64,000 nucleotides of DNA from Ceriagrion tenellum (taxonomy: Eukaryota; Arthropoda; Insecta; Odonata; Coenagrionidae), in assembly GCA_963169105.1 (NCBI GenBank), contig OY720643.1, positions 22,168,373 through 22,232,372 on the forward strand, given 5' to 3'. Shown here piece by piece: positions 12,421-24,804 of this stretch. Positions within the stretch are counted from its first letter, which is position 1. Each line of letters opens with the position of its first letter. The notes below the pieces were generated by a model. It saw only the letters and a list, made by a program, of their open reading frames with translations. It was not told where the DNA came from and ran no database searches. Made by a program: the position numbers and the translations under genes.

Positions 12421-12629
12421 AGTGTATTTTAATTTCCGTTACTCTATCTTTAACTTTATTTTTCTTCCGGTGTACTCATAAATTGCTTTACATGAGCCAA
12501 ACAGACGTAACTGATGAAATGTATGTACCCAAGAGCTAAGGATGGAAAATATGACCATATAGTGTATGCCTGCCTCAAAGGTCAGGTGGAAGAGGAGGAA
12601 ACCCACGAAAATTAAGTTTCAGGGGAAAT

Positions 12630-12800
12630 TGGAGCGAATTAATTTGTCTCCTGCCCTCACCGGAAGGCCCGGAAATTAGTCCGTGTGCCCGTTTATTACA
12701 TCTCGGTGAATGGAACCAGCCACAGCGTTTCAGCTGGTGTTAATCACCAATTAATCGAGTGAATTACGGCCAGTCTGGCTGTAGAAATTTAATACCAACT
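12630..12800. promoter_or_regulatory. Candidate conserved enhancer block with homeodomain sites
   Basis: An E-box CAGCTG (12731-12736), a quasi-palindrome GGTGTTAATCACC (12736-12748), CAATTAATCG (about 12749-12758) and GAATTACG (12761-12768) lie within 40 bases, in a block of balanced base composition surrounded by AT-rich DNA. Such clustering of TAAT-type cores is typical of developmental enhancers, but here it is inferred from motif look only. Confidence 0.25.
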
Positions 12801-14699
12801 TAAATTTGGAGGAAAATACTGGACTAGTTCTTGATGATCGTTACTTCTCGATACAGGTGTATGCTACCTACATGGCATACCTAATGTTTCAAAATATTTC
12901 CAAACAAGTTTCATCTCAGAAATCGGACAAAATACCATGCTACCACTAAAATTTTTATTTTCTCTAAGAATAGTAAGAATCAGTAAATACTGATTCAAAC
13001 TAAGCACTGATTACGAAATGTTGTCATTTTCATTTCCAAAGTTATAAGTTAATTGACAGTAGGAATAAAAAATCGTTCACAAATATTGATAAAGGTATTT
13101 TCCTGCATCATCTAAACTTTCAGTTCCAAAGATCATCTAACCTATATTTCAAAATACCTTGACTACTTATTAGTTCGAACGATTGTATCAAAGTCATTAA
13201 CACTCTTTCCCAAATATTGAGCATTTCACTATTTTATGCCATTTCTGGGAGAAACCAGATAGTGCGTTTATTCATATGCGTTGACTATGGAAAAACTGGT
13301 GCGCAAGTGTCTCAAAAACCAAAACTTTCAGGATCAAATTTCACTTCAGGATTCAACTTAAACCCAAAAGTTTAGGATATCAAAACAGGTCATTGACCGC
13401 AAAAAAGCCACTATCGATTCACTAGATTTTGTAAAAGTCATAAAATTTATGTCTAAAGGTCAGTGTAATACCCTGGGAAAAAGTAGTAGTGCTGAGCAGT
13501 GAGCGAAAAATTTTTTTATATATCATTCTCATTTTATCACCTCTATTTAGTTGTTGTTGCAAGTGATACGATGATTTCATTGATTCTCTAGGCTTTGGTG
13601 ATCTGTAAAGAACAATTAAGATAGGAATAGGTCTGGAGATTGAGGAAAAGAAAAATTTAGCAATAATTGATAGCCTTCCCAAAAATTTTTACACGAAACC
13701 TAAGATCTGATTCTTTTCGCAGATTTTTGCATGGATAAAAATGTTTAGATTGCCATTAAAAATTGATACAAAGTTTTCATTTCTCATCGATGCCATTAGT
13801 GGGCAGATGCGGCAACGGAAATTCCATTTAGAGTTACAGCCAAGTGTATAATTTGATTCTATGAAATATTCGTACCATCGAGCAATTTTTGTATGCATTA
13901 TTGTGCGCACTAAAATATATTTGAACTTACTCCGGTCTGCGGCATTCCGCGCCGTATGTATTTGCACTTCTCGATTTGGTTAGTGCTTTGCTAAAAGCTA
14001 CTTTAAAAAGTGAGAGAAAAAAGTTAATTTGCACAGTGGACTACGCACGTAATTTAGTATATTGATTCCATATTTCCCAATTTTTATTTTTTAAAACATG
14101 AAGATTCCCAGCTTTGTCGACTCTTAATCATTCTCAAAATTTAAATTGACTGACCCACAAACTCACCCTACTCGGTGAAATCCATTTATGGTTAGAAGAT
14201 AGACGGACTTGACATATTAATTTAGTTTCGGACAAACGGGTTGATTGGAGCGGTTATTTTTTGGTGAATAAAGATTTGGGTAAAATCGCATGCATGTTCT
14301 AATTTGTTGCCTTTGCTGCTAAAGCTTAATGTAATTAGATTTTTACTGATTTGACATTCGGCAATGCAATGCATTCAATGCTATTTTCAACATGTTACTC
14401 GTATCTAATGATACATGGGACTTATGGCGTAATAATTCGATAGTACATGAACAAGTATTCTTCCAGGCGCGAACTATACATCCCATATTATAATAATAAA
14501 AAATAATTAATATGAAGTCTTCTCGCTGAAGTATAAGCTTCACCAAAATGAATACCACGCCAATAACTAACGAGTCATAACATGCTTTTTTGAAGGAAAA
14601 ATGTTAATTGTAATTCTTCCATCATATGACACTGTACGCATCGTTAGTTTCAACTCAGAGAAAGAAGTACTCGAATGATAAATTTACGGTGATATACTA
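12801..14699. other. AT-rich stretch, no gene recognised
   Basis: Minus-strand open frames at 13422-13682, 13689-13967 and 14343-14558 are under 95 codons with no recognisable motif. No repeats or RNA genes stand out. Confidence 0.5.
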
Positions 14700-14748
14700 G
14701 CGAGGACTTTACCCCGCCGGCCCCGGTGGCGGCGGGGTAAATCCTCGC
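14700..14748. repeat. Inverted repeat: SINE head folded back
   Basis: GCGAGGACTTTACCCCGCCG (14700-14719) is complementary to CGGCGGGGTAAATCCTCGC (14730-14748), with one bulged base and a 10-base loop CGAP-like GC-rich spacer (14720-14729). The right arm is the tRNA-like head of the adjoining SINE, so the left arm is an inverted partial copy of that head. Confidence 0.9.
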
Positions 14749-14930
14749 CAGCTAAACTGTGAATCGTGGGTTCGAGTCCCGCCTAAGTGGGTTTTTCACC
14801 ACCCAGGGCTTGGATGTATGTCAAGTTCTGTTGGTCCGGTCACAGGAAAACCTAATGACAGGCTTAGCAGCCTATCGGGATTCCAGGGACATACGGGCCA
14901 ACAGAATCGCCCAGCCAAAAAAAATTAAAT
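14721..14930 (+). repeat. tRNA-derived SINE
   Basis: An A-box-like TGGCGGCGGGG (about 14727-14737) is followed by an exact polymerase III B box GGTTCGAGTCC (14769-14779) inside a T-arm (GTGGG/CCCGC). Then come CACCACCCAGGGCTTGGATG and an A-rich end (AAAAAAAATTAAA near 14920). The B box plus the 'CCCAGG.C.TGGATGT.TGT' tail recurs on the minus strand at 55150-55235, which shows a dispersed family. The 5' boundary is blurred by the foldback. Confidence 0.6.
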
Positions 14931-14999
14931 TTAGATTTCATCGGCTTGAAAAACTTATTAATAAATGCACTAAATAGTCCACGGTTTCCATTTAAGCTA

Positions 15000-15480
15000 G
15001 CCTTAAGTTTTTCGCGCGCTACAGTCTTTAATTCCCCCACCCACTGCGCCTCCTCCACCCGTATGTCCCTCCTCGCTGCCCCACTGTGTCTACAGTCCAC
15101 GGCAGCTTCGTCAGCGCGGGAAAAACGTTAGACATCGCGATGGTTTAATTTACGCCACTTGCGCGTGAGGGCGACAGCTCTCCCCGTTAGCCGCTTAATT
15201 GACCTATCTCGTCCCCTGCGGCCGGCCTTCTATTCCTCGAACGTGATTTGTCGTCCGCCTAAATTCATAAAGGCTGAGGTCGAGGCTTGGGAGTGGGGGT
15301 ATTTTGGAGGGGAGACTGGCGGGGGCTGTCTTTCACACCTTTCTGACAAGGACCAACGCTCCCCCTTTTTTCCACTCAGCATTTGCCTGCCTCCGCGTGT
15401 GCCTTTGTCTCTGCGCTCCACCAGTACCTCTCTTTACCTCGTCCGTCATTTTTCCTCTTTTCCCTACGCAGTGTTGCCAA
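15000..15480. other. GC-rich, pyrimidine-rich block
   Basis: Several overlapping frames (for example 15159-15554 plus, 131 codons) arise because stop codons are rare in this G+C- and CT-rich stretch. The peptides are low-complexity in Ser, Pro, Leu and Arg and differ completely between frames, so I do not call a gene. It may be conserved noncoding DNA or a promoter-like CpG-bearing island. Confidence 0.25.
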
Positions 15481-18079
15481 GATTGCGACTTTCTCACTAT
15501 ATCCCACAACATCAATCGATTCATTGGCGGAAAAATAAAAATATTTACGCGTAGGGAAAAATCTAATTACATTTCAGGATAAAATTTTATGTTGCGACAA
15601 AACTAGTTGATTTTTTGTCGCTTTGAAACTGATTGCACTACAATATTGTTACCACCCTGAAAACTGTCTTTAAAGGACCCTGTATATAGCGGAAACTTGT
15701 CCTTAATGAAACAATTTCTTGGTGTTAATGAGCGACTTTAGAATTCCCATATAATTGAACCAGCATTTAACGGAACCTGCTCAATGTAGCAACGGAACGA
15801 AACCTAAGTATGACGGAAATTTGTCCACAACGGAAAGGCAGTTTTCAACATAATTGTGATTTTGTACATATTTTTAGGCCATACTACCAATACATTGCTA
15901 TGGTATCCCCTTCTTCTTGTGTGTGCTCTCTTAGAGCACCGTGGAAGGACGCGGGAGACAGAATGGTCTGTTTTAACACGAAGCCGATTTTGAAAATTTG
16001 TCTTTACTGCAGTTCTAAGAATTTGTTAACGATTTTTACGAGTATAAATATTGTGAGAATGGTAATGAGAAACATGGTGAGAAAGAATTGGTAGTTTTTG
16101 ACGTAACTCAATGAAATCCACTCATTTAGCATTGGCAGCATTGAATTTTAGGTTCCATGTGTAAAACTTATTATTGCAAAACGGCGAACGGTTTTTATAC
16201 AAGCGTCTTCATCACCAGCTAAACAACCAACCTGTTTCCATGCATAAGAATATGAACTTGGACTTAATATGAACGAAATTTAGAGTCACTTCTGAATTGA
16301 ATTATGGCATGAAGCGTCCTTTGATGCTATCCCAAATTCTTAAATATGAATGACGAATAACTTCATCCATTTATATGGTTACTCCCCAATTATAAGGCCG
16401 TGTTCCAAACAACATTGAGGCGCACTAACCAGACTAAATTGTCCCCACATTCAGGAAGTGACGTTCCGTTTTCAACATTTGATACAATTTGACGTATGCC
16501 TAACGGCTGGTACGGGATAATTCGTGGCAAGGCTTAATAACCGGCCCTACAAGTCATATTAATCCATCATGGCGCCCTTGCGAAGCCATAATAAACATTT
16601 TATTTAATTGTTAAATATACTTGCATCGCCTTTGTATGGTGTTATTCAATTACTGTGAGTAAATACTATGCACCTTTAACTTACTCATATCGTATAAAAA
16701 AGTTATTTATGAGCCGCTTGTCAACGCGTTTAGGAAAAACTGTACCACGTGCTTGATTAGTTGAGAGCGATTCTTTATTTTATATGCCTAATCCTATCAT
16801 ATTGATAGCAGTTCAGTCCAGCTTAAATTTATTTGGAGGGATTTAAATTCTCCGTTACATTATTTATTCTTGATTTTGGTTTTTCCTGAGAACATATACA
16901 CTTTTAAAAAAGTAAAGTTATACTCTGCGAAGCAAAGAAATGATGTAATTTAATTACTTTTCTGCTAAAATTTGACATTTGCTTTGTTTTATGGTGTAAT
17001 TTTACATTTGTTATTGCCATATTGATGCCAAAAATCTGGCTAAACGTAAGTATTGAGGTAAATATTAACTGACCACAACTCTAGAATATTGTTGTAATTG
17101 GTACATTTAATGTTAAAAGGTATACCGGGATAAATATTATGACAGTGAAGTGTTGAATAATAAGAGTTATCACAATTCTAATACATCATATGCTTCATGG
17201 TCCATGTGCATATTTAATTTAAACATTCAAAGTTAAAAAACCCACCAAATCCAGCAGGGAAAATTAATGTTAACAGAGCAATTTACCGAAGAAATATCGG
17301 GATTTCACTTGCGCTCCCTTCATAGATGTGAACTTTTATGTGTGAAGGCTCCTTGGTTCTATGGTTTGCATGTAAACAGTCACGTCACACTAAGCGTCAA
17401 GGAAAATATAAACTTATACATTCAATACACCACTAACATAATGAATGCTAAAACGCTACGACAAAAATATGATTCAAAATAAGTGGAATTTTTGCATCAA
17501 AATGAATGTAGTCATTACTAATATTAAATGACACAGCTACACAGCTTTAGTTCAACCAATGTAGACATATATATGGTAATGATATGATGACAGTAAACTC
17601 CCCAATCCAAGGAAACTCGAGGGATTCACTGACGGGAATCAAGTAAACTACTTAGAAAGTTACTCGTAAAATATGGCTTCATCACTGATTTGTGATGCTC
17701 ACTGTTGTGAATACAGGTTGAAAGAATACTTGAAAATGGCGAGTGTTTTTTTTTAAATGTTGCTTGTATCCTAAAGTAAAAAAAACTTATGTTAAGCCCA
17801 TTGCCAATATTTTGTGTACGAACAAATATAAATTGTGATCTAAAAATAACACTCACTCCTCGAGACATTCAAGTGAAAGAGTTTAAGTCCAACCCAAAAT
17901 TTGTCGCCGAACCTCGGCTTTTCTTCACCTTAATCACATTCTTTCCCAATTCCTCCCTCAGTAAAGAAAACCACCTCCATTATTCCAATCCATTCAAGCC
18001 AAACTCTCTCCGCGATCTCAAACCTTTTTAAAACACTCGACGTATTAGCGTTTTCTTGAGCACTTCACTCAAAAGATAC
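15481..18079. other. Mostly AT-rich, no gene recognised
   Basis: Short frames at 15810-16094, 17267-17482 and 17626-18031 show no domains. A weak Penelope-like terminal motif on the minus strand is listed separately at 16160-16235. Confidence 0.45.
16160..16235 (-). mobile_element. Possible Penelope-like terminal motif
   Basis: Read on the minus strand: AGCTGGTGATGAAGACGCTT, then TATAAAAACC and GCAATAATAAG. This resembles the GATGAAGA...AATAA(A) ends of Penelope-like elements, but the GAAAC core is not intact. Weak call. Confidence 0.22.
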
Positions 18080-18390
18080 AAAGGAACAATTATCGAACGG
18101 CGCACCTGCTTTCCACCGTCCCAGAGTGTCGGTCGTTGAGCCGTGGAGATGCCGTGTTTAGTCAGCCGATTAGGAATTGATGATTCATGCCTCGAGTGCC
18201 GCTGATAATTTTTTTTTTAACGCGCTCATATCGTTTTTTTATTATTTAAAGAGGGAGTGTGGGTAAATTTTGTAAAGGACGGACGAGAGGTTTTTGCTGA
18301 TAAAATTTCACTTTTATGACGGCCGCCTGAGTGAGGCCGCCGCGTTTGCTTTACGCTTAAACGCGGGGTCGCGCGTGTTTTTCATTTTAC
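18080..18390. promoter_or_regulatory. Candidate conserved regulatory block
   Basis: This G+C-rich island has an E-box CACCTG, GATAA motifs (CGCTGATAA and TTGCTGATAA) and TTTTATGACGGCCGCC, which contains an Abd-B/Cdx-type TTTATG core. It has no coding potential. A similar TTTATGACC block lies at 61930-62170. The inference rests on motifs only. Confidence 0.22.
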
Positions 18391-21189
18391 TGGTAGCATA
18401 CACAAACTCAGGAAAAGAATATTTATATCTTGATGAAGTGGGATAAAAATAATGGAAATTTGAGTGCACTTTATGGTTCACATCCGCAAGATAACATCAC
18501 CATGTTCTATTTTAAAATATACGATTCTAATATACTCTGATCTCACGGAAAATTAATGACTGGTAGGCACGATTTATTCTAGTATTAATTTTTCACTAAC
18601 TTCGTTTTACTTTATAAGCATTTTCACCGAAGAATACTGAATATCATTTCGCATTATAATCACCTTAAATTAGTTTAATAATAATGACTTACAACTGGTC
18701 GCATTCGAATTGCTTTGTGTGTTAAGCAATTCTAGTTTTGTTGAGGGGAGTAGGTATAAAATGAATATTGATAAATCAATGTTAACCATTTAAATCCAGT
18801 TTATAACAAGGGGAAGGTATATGAGCATAGCAATAGTAATCTTAGTTTGGATAAAATATTTAAGATACCAATATACCATGATTAAATGTAATATTTTATA
18901 AACAAAAACCTTCTTTTTTAAGCATTTGTTTTTTGCCTGAATTTTAACACATTTCGTTATGCATAATGCTCGAGGAAAATCACCTTTTGTACTTCCAGTA
19001 GGGGTAACCTCTTACATCACAAAATAATATACTTGAAGTTATGCACTTGACAAGGCTCCTAATTGGCGAAGGCACGAAACATAATGTAAAGCATAAACGA
19101 AATACGCATATAACTCGTTGTTCGTTGAATGATTCAGCGTCCGTCAGAGACAATTGGGTTTGGACGAAATTCACACAAACAGTTTATGTTAACGCTACAC
19201 GAGTCGGGATCAGAAATGTGGGAATCCGGATAAAAGGCTAGACTGGTAGTATATTACCACACCTTATCTGGTTCTATTTAGCCATACCTTATCTGGTAGT
19301 AGGGACATTATAAACATTCTTTGCTTTGTGCTAACACTTAAAATAGATATTTACAACAGAAATAAAACGTAAGGCATATAGACAAATTTCTATATTCGCA
19401 CCCATAACAACATTTATATAATGGTAAGAAGGAGGTGGTCTGTGTTTTAAAAAATATATTGTTTTTTGGAATTCAGTATAATTGCTACTTGACAAGAATA
19501 AGGAGATTAAATAAGGAGCATATTGTTTAAAATGTGATATAACAATGAAAAACTCCCTCTAGAATGAAGTAATTAATTTCATGCACAGTATTCAGTTACC
19601 TGGTAGTTTATTTCATGTCAATTTCCCAATAATGTGTAAGGGCGTATGACGCAGATTTAAACACATTGAAACATTACTAGGTAAAAATCATATAATTTAT
19701 ATCGTTGAATAAATAAATTAACAGCTTGTTTTTATCTGTGGTTAATCGTTGTTCTTTATTTGAAGGCGCAGTGGGGTGGCATTAATATATTTTCAGGTAT
19801 ATTTTAAACCTCTTCGCGCAATACTCTTTTTTTTGCTCATCATCATTTAGACTCCTTTCTAGGACAATAAATAAAGGCATATGCAGTTTTTATTAACTTT
19901 GTATATTTTAAATATCTTTATTCAAATATATTTATGAGTTAATTCATTAATATATAGATCCTGTGTGGAAATATTTTCATCTCTACGCTTTAATCGAGGT
20001 TTTCTCCTAAACTATGAAGATTATTATTTACTTGAATGAAGAAAAACTTTTATTATCCACTTCTTTGCAGACTTACGATTTGCAATCTTACGATTTCATC
20101 TATGGCTAATAGTCAGCTGACGATTCTTCCATAAGTTACAGAGCTTTCAAATAGTAATATACCTTCTCAGTGTGCTGGAGAAATATTTTTAATTTATAGG
20201 AGTCATTCTCAATTATTGTAATCAGCGCTGTCATTTAGACTTGTCGAAGTCCCATTGGATGATTGATTTCCTTGTATAGGTTATTTACGTAAAAAATAAG
20301 CCTACATTAGCTTTGCGGCATGCATTGTTATCTACCCCTTAAAAGTTGCTCGGAAAGTGATTCAATTATCTCCGATTTCCGGCGGAGGCTCGCTACACAT
20401 ATTCCATTACCTTAATATAATAAGTACTGCGTCATACTGAAATCGATTTTCAGTAATAATTAGGCAGTATAGTTTCCAAAGACCATATTTGAGTTGATGA
20501 CCTCTTGGCGATTTTTTAAAATAAGCGTAGAATTTTAAAACTGGTGGTTAAAATCATCATTTAAATGGAGTAGTAAGTAAAATATGTATCATGATGAGCT
20601 TTAATCGGCTTGAAAAACTATTAGTCAGGTCTCTCCATTCAGTATTTTTGTTCGCTACTCCTAAACCGAGAAAATGTTTGATACTATTTTCAATGTAATC
20701 CTACTAAAACTCTCATCTAGTAGAAACGTGTACTGCAATAACTAATTTTGCTCACAAATATGAACAGTTGATAATTAAATCTTTTCTTCTTATAAGCGTG
20801 AAAAATACTAACTCAGAGTTGTGTATTCTGTGAGTTTTTAATCGGGGAATTGGCAAGGAATGGGCCATATTGACTTCCTTACTTGACACTCCTCACTCCG
20901 TAAAGGCAATATCTGTCCTGTGAGTAAGCTAATCAATTTAAATTTTAATGCATTTCTTTTCGTATATTCTTTCTCTACCAATAAATGGTACTATCAGTAT
21001 ATATACGTAAAATATAACAATAAATGGATTTAGGTGCGTATCCTTCATCGAGTGTCTCTCAAAATCGCTCCTATTATGTCTATTACCTCTTCAAAATGTT
21101 AAATATACCTAGCCGCCTTGAATATTATTGTTTCCACAAATATAGCATTAATTTTTTTATCACTGTAATTTTTCTGCCATCTGCAAAAT
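18391..21189. other. AT-rich stretch, no gene recognised
   Basis: Complementary open frames at 18980-19241 carry no domain that I can name. No tRNA, rRNA or transposon ends were found. A short direct repeat (ACCTTATCTGGT...) occurs around 19260-19300. Confidence 0.5.
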
Positions 21190-21190
21190 G

Positions 21191-21439
21191 TTAGGAACTC
21201 ATTGGTTTTATAAGTCTTCTTAAAGCCTCACGAAGATCTATTAAATACCTGTCATGAGTAACAAGATTCCCCGTGTTTTGATATAAAATTTCGTTTTCTG
21301 TTGCTGAACGAATGGCATCAAGTCGGCGACAAAAACAACCTAAGTGATGTATCCAATTGATAACATCCACGGACAATACGTAAAAGGCTTCAATAGCTAC
21401 GCGATAGTGAGTCTCATTCTCCGCCCGATACCTCATCAA
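21191..21439 (-). other. Unassigned open frame, 82 codons or fewer
   Basis: The minus-strand frame has a fairly natural composition (contains HYRVAIEAFYVLSVDVINWI and HHLGCFCRRLDAIRSATENE) and ends with TAG/TAA-bounded sequence. I see no domain I can name with confidence, no splice pair and no neighbours of the same look. It could be a fossil exon or transposon piece. Confidence 0.15.
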
Positions 21440-21944
21440 TCAAGCTGTTTAGACACAACACTCTCATTGTCTGGATCTCTCGTGTTGCTTTCAAGTTGAA
21501 AATTCCAACAAAAACAAAAGCAAACTCACAGGCAATCAATCTTTAGCGACTGACGCAATCATGCGACTGGGCCACTGGAATTACAGCGACGGTAGTCGGA
21601 TATCGGTCTTATTTTTTTCGAGCAAATTAAACAAACAATGGGGCCCATGAAAGTCGAGTAAAAATTTCCATCCTTTTGAATTGTGGTGATAAATCCTTTC
21701 GTTAGATTATCAAAGTATTGAAAACTGTGATAACAATTTAATTTTTTATTGATTACTCAATGCATTTACTTTATCACCTCAAAAATCTCTCACGCTAAAT
21801 AGATAAAAATTGAGAGAACTTTTTCAATGGAATTAATCTATCTGTAGGAAATAAATAAAACCAGTTTTTTTCTTTGAATTGGATGCTAATGGTTATCTCC
21901 AATGAATGTAAATATAATCCTAATTGGAACTTGATTTCCAAGTT

Positions 21945-22002
21945 GGAACTCTTTCTGCGTCTTTGTATTAGCTCAATTGTCATAAAATATTCTTGATATC
22001 CT
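21945..22002 (+). repeat. Direct repeat copy 1 (58 bp)
   Basis: This stretch, from GGAACTCTTTCTGCGTCTTT to GATATCCT, matches 22371-22428 at 56 of 58 positions by eye. The copies are 426 bp apart, in the same orientation. Confidence 0.95.
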
Positions 22003-22370
22003 GATTCATTTTTATATTCGTTATATGAATATAAATATAGATGCATTAAATGAAATTTTTATTGAAACATCTCTTATTAAAAAACTGCCATATAAAGGCA
22101 TGAATTGAATGCAACTTTATTTTTATACGACTTCATTCTTCTTCAACCCAGAATGCATGCTGAAGCAGCTGGTTTTTATTATCTTCCTTATCTGATATTC
22201 CATGGATGTGATAAAAATGTTTGCATTTTATCAGATTAGGATTTCATTGGTTGGTTCAAAATAGTTTTTAAAAATGATTTATGGTGCATATCAAAATTAT
22301 TATGCTCTTTTATTTAATTAAAGTTTCACAAAACCCATCAACCTCTCGGATGTTTTTTGTATCATTTTAA

Positions 22371-22428
22371 GGAACTCTTTCTGCGTCTTTGTATTTGCTC
22401 AATTGTCATAAAATATCCTTGATATCCT
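22371..22428 (+). repeat. Direct repeat copy 2 (58 bp)
   Basis: Second copy of the 21945-22002 unit, differing at two positions. The sequence between the copies is AT-rich and not itself repeated. Confidence 0.95.
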
Positions 22429-23985
22429 AGACTGAAGGCCTATCCTAAGATGACAAAAAACTGTAGAATATAGAGCCAAGCTAATATTATTCTGTTTTTT
22501 TGTAGAAAGGGATATTTTTTTATTGTGATCAGGTCAATGTAACGCCAAATTGGAATGTTTTTCCTAGCATGGCTGATTATTGGTAACAGTGAAAACAATT
22601 TTACTCGGGGGCTATATGGCATATAGTGAATTCAATACTGCTTTGAGTTATCTTGAAAAGTAACGAGTCGGTCTGGATGTAAAAACTCACGCTCAAGTTC
22701 CATTATGTAAAAAGTTATTTTTCGTAGTATAGCTGCATGAAATTAAATCCGATTATTTTCCAGATTCAACAATATTTCCAAATTATCACGAATTTATGGT
22801 TTAATATTGAATTAGTAGTTTAGTAGTACAAATTGTTTAGTAGTATGGCTGACTAATATTCAATAATAGAAGTACTCTTATGGAGTACAATTTTAAACTA
22901 TAAGCTTATAATGAACGGGGCAAGTTTTTAAGAGAGCCATGATAAATTTGTTAGCATTTGAGAAATCTGGTATACTCGGTGAAGCCATGAGCTTTTTCAT
23001 GATGAATATCATTCATTTATGCAAAACAATGTCTTTCGCAATTAATGAGCCTTCGAAAGGAGTGTTGAAAACTTGAATTTTAAACTAGTTGTCAAAATGC
23101 CCCCAAAACACGCCGCGGCGATTTGACTTTCTACGATTCACATTGAAGGCCCGTGGTTAAATATAAGCTGAATGACAGTTCTATAATAAAACTCTTTTAC
23201 AAAAAGCAATCTACTCGCGGGATAAGGTTTTTTTCTTTGTATATCGATAAGAGATACTGGGTACATATATAAAGCCGTCCACTAGTCGTGCGTGATAAAG
23301 TGGTACTTAAAGCGACTTTTCAAAATTGCTCCAGACCAACGGCTATCACGTAACCGGACAGGTGACTGGGATCCGAGGGGTAGACAGGCACAGGTTTAGC
23401 CAACCGCCTCAAGACAACAGATTTTACCGGCGCCGAGGAATAATTGACTTAGATGAATGAGATGAGAGCAAAATATTAAATTCTTGCGGTGAAATATATT
23501 GTAACCCTAGAGGATTTAGTATAAAACATTCAATAATTTCATTCAGAAGGATTAAGACAAATATTGAAAGTGAGGAATTTTCATGCAGTTGAAAGAATGA
23601 TAATCATAAAACTATAGAGGCTGAAAAATTATAGAACTCGTAAGGTATTTATACTCGTAAATATTTTAAGCTTTAAAAAGAATTCCTGAGCCATTTACAT
23701 ATTCAAAAGGATGATTCTTGAGTTAATTATGAGATTGGTAGTTATTCTTCTTAGGTGTAGCATTTTTTGCCTTTTTTCACCCACACCAGCAGTTGAATTT
23801 CATAGACTGAACGGCATAATAGCGCTCAATATTGTTTCTTTTTTCCTATTAAGGTCGTTATTTCAACCGTTTTCGGTGACAATAAATTCTTGTGAAAAGG
23901 TAGGCAGAGAGGGTTAATTTATTTTTTTAATCTAAATTTTTAGACTTTTTGATGCTAAAAGAGGTAATATACTCATACAATCAAG
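22429..23985. other. No gene recognised
   Basis: AT-rich, apart from a G+C-richer patch at about 23100-23430 without coding features. Short frames (22440-22622 minus, 23711-23917 plus) have no domains. Confidence 0.5.
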
Positions 23986-23989
23986 TAGA

Positions 23990-24604
23990 AGTTAATAATA
24001 ATACAACTTTATTTGCTCTGGGACAATTATGTCCCTTGGAACAGAAATTTTTTTACCATCCATTAGTCTTAGTGTTCAATATAGACATGGTACATAACTG
24101 TAACCAAGACAAAATTTACATTAATAATACAGTTGTGTGTATGCAGCGCATCAAAAATACATAGATTTACAAAAAACTACAGAGTTGGGTGCATATCAAT
24201 TAACAATATTTTCAGATATTTTTGCTTTAAACACTTGAACATTATTTATGGATTGCAAACTGTATGGCAAAGAGTTCCATAAGTCATATGAAGAAATAAA
24301 AAAGGACTTTTCATACAAATTGGTTCGATATGATGTAATGGATAGAGTTTCCGTCTTCCATGTAATGCGTTTTTCTGAATAAATATTAAATGTTATTTGT
24401 TTGTACAAGTAAGATGGTAGTTGCATTTTTATCATTTTATGCATAAATATAGCTTTCATTATGTATCGTCTTTGTTCCAGTTTGGGCCATTTTAACAGTT
24501 GGTAGTATGGTGTGGCATGCTCATAGTAATTAATATGAAAAACAAAGCGAATACAGGAATTTTGTTGCCGCTGTAATTTCTTATCAAGATCACTTGTAAT
24601 ATCA
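23990..24604 (-). pseudogene. CR1/Jockey-group LINE, ORF2 C-terminus and 3' UTR
   Basis: The minus strand is open from the gap edge to TAA at about 24196-24198. It reads LDKKLQRQQNSCIRFVFHIN, then EHATPYYQLLKWPKLEQRR and later DLWNSLPYSL. These blocks align with the same region of the 28-32 kb LINE (LNIKLQRLLNSCVRFIFNL, HITPYFKRLSWLDLKSRR, NLWNNLPKYV), so the two are related but distinct families of one clade. The 3' UTR follows, with AATAAA and a TATTATTATTA tail (minus strand, about 24016 down to 23990), the same tail type as the other LINE. The 5' part lies in or beyond the sequencing gap. Confidence 0.75.
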
Positions 24605-24804
24605 NNNNNNNNNNNNNNNNNNNNNNNNNNNNNNNNNNNNNNNNNNNNNNNNNNNNNNNNNNNNNNNNNNNNNNNNNNNNNNNNNNNNNNNNNNNNNNNN
24701 NNNNNNNNNNNNNNNNNNNNNNNNNNNNNNNNNNNNNNNNNNNNNNNNNNNNNNNNNNNNNNNNNNNNNNNNNNNNNNNNNNNNNNNNNNNNNNNNNNNN
24801 NNNN
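24605..24804. other. Assembly gap (200 N)
   Basis: Exactly 200 N, the usual placeholder for a gap of unknown size. It interrupts the minus-strand LINE copy; repeat copies commonly break assemblies. Any frames drawn through it are artefacts. Confidence 1.

Noticed and set aside
14700..14800. Functional tRNA gene
   Set aside because: The A and B boxes are present, but no proper acceptor stem or cloverleaf can be drawn. The sequence continues into a SINE tail found again at 55.2 kb.
15159..15554. 131-codon plus-strand open frame
   Set aside because: It overlaps other long frames on both strands in a CT-rich, stop-poor block. The peptide is low-complexity and resembles no family.
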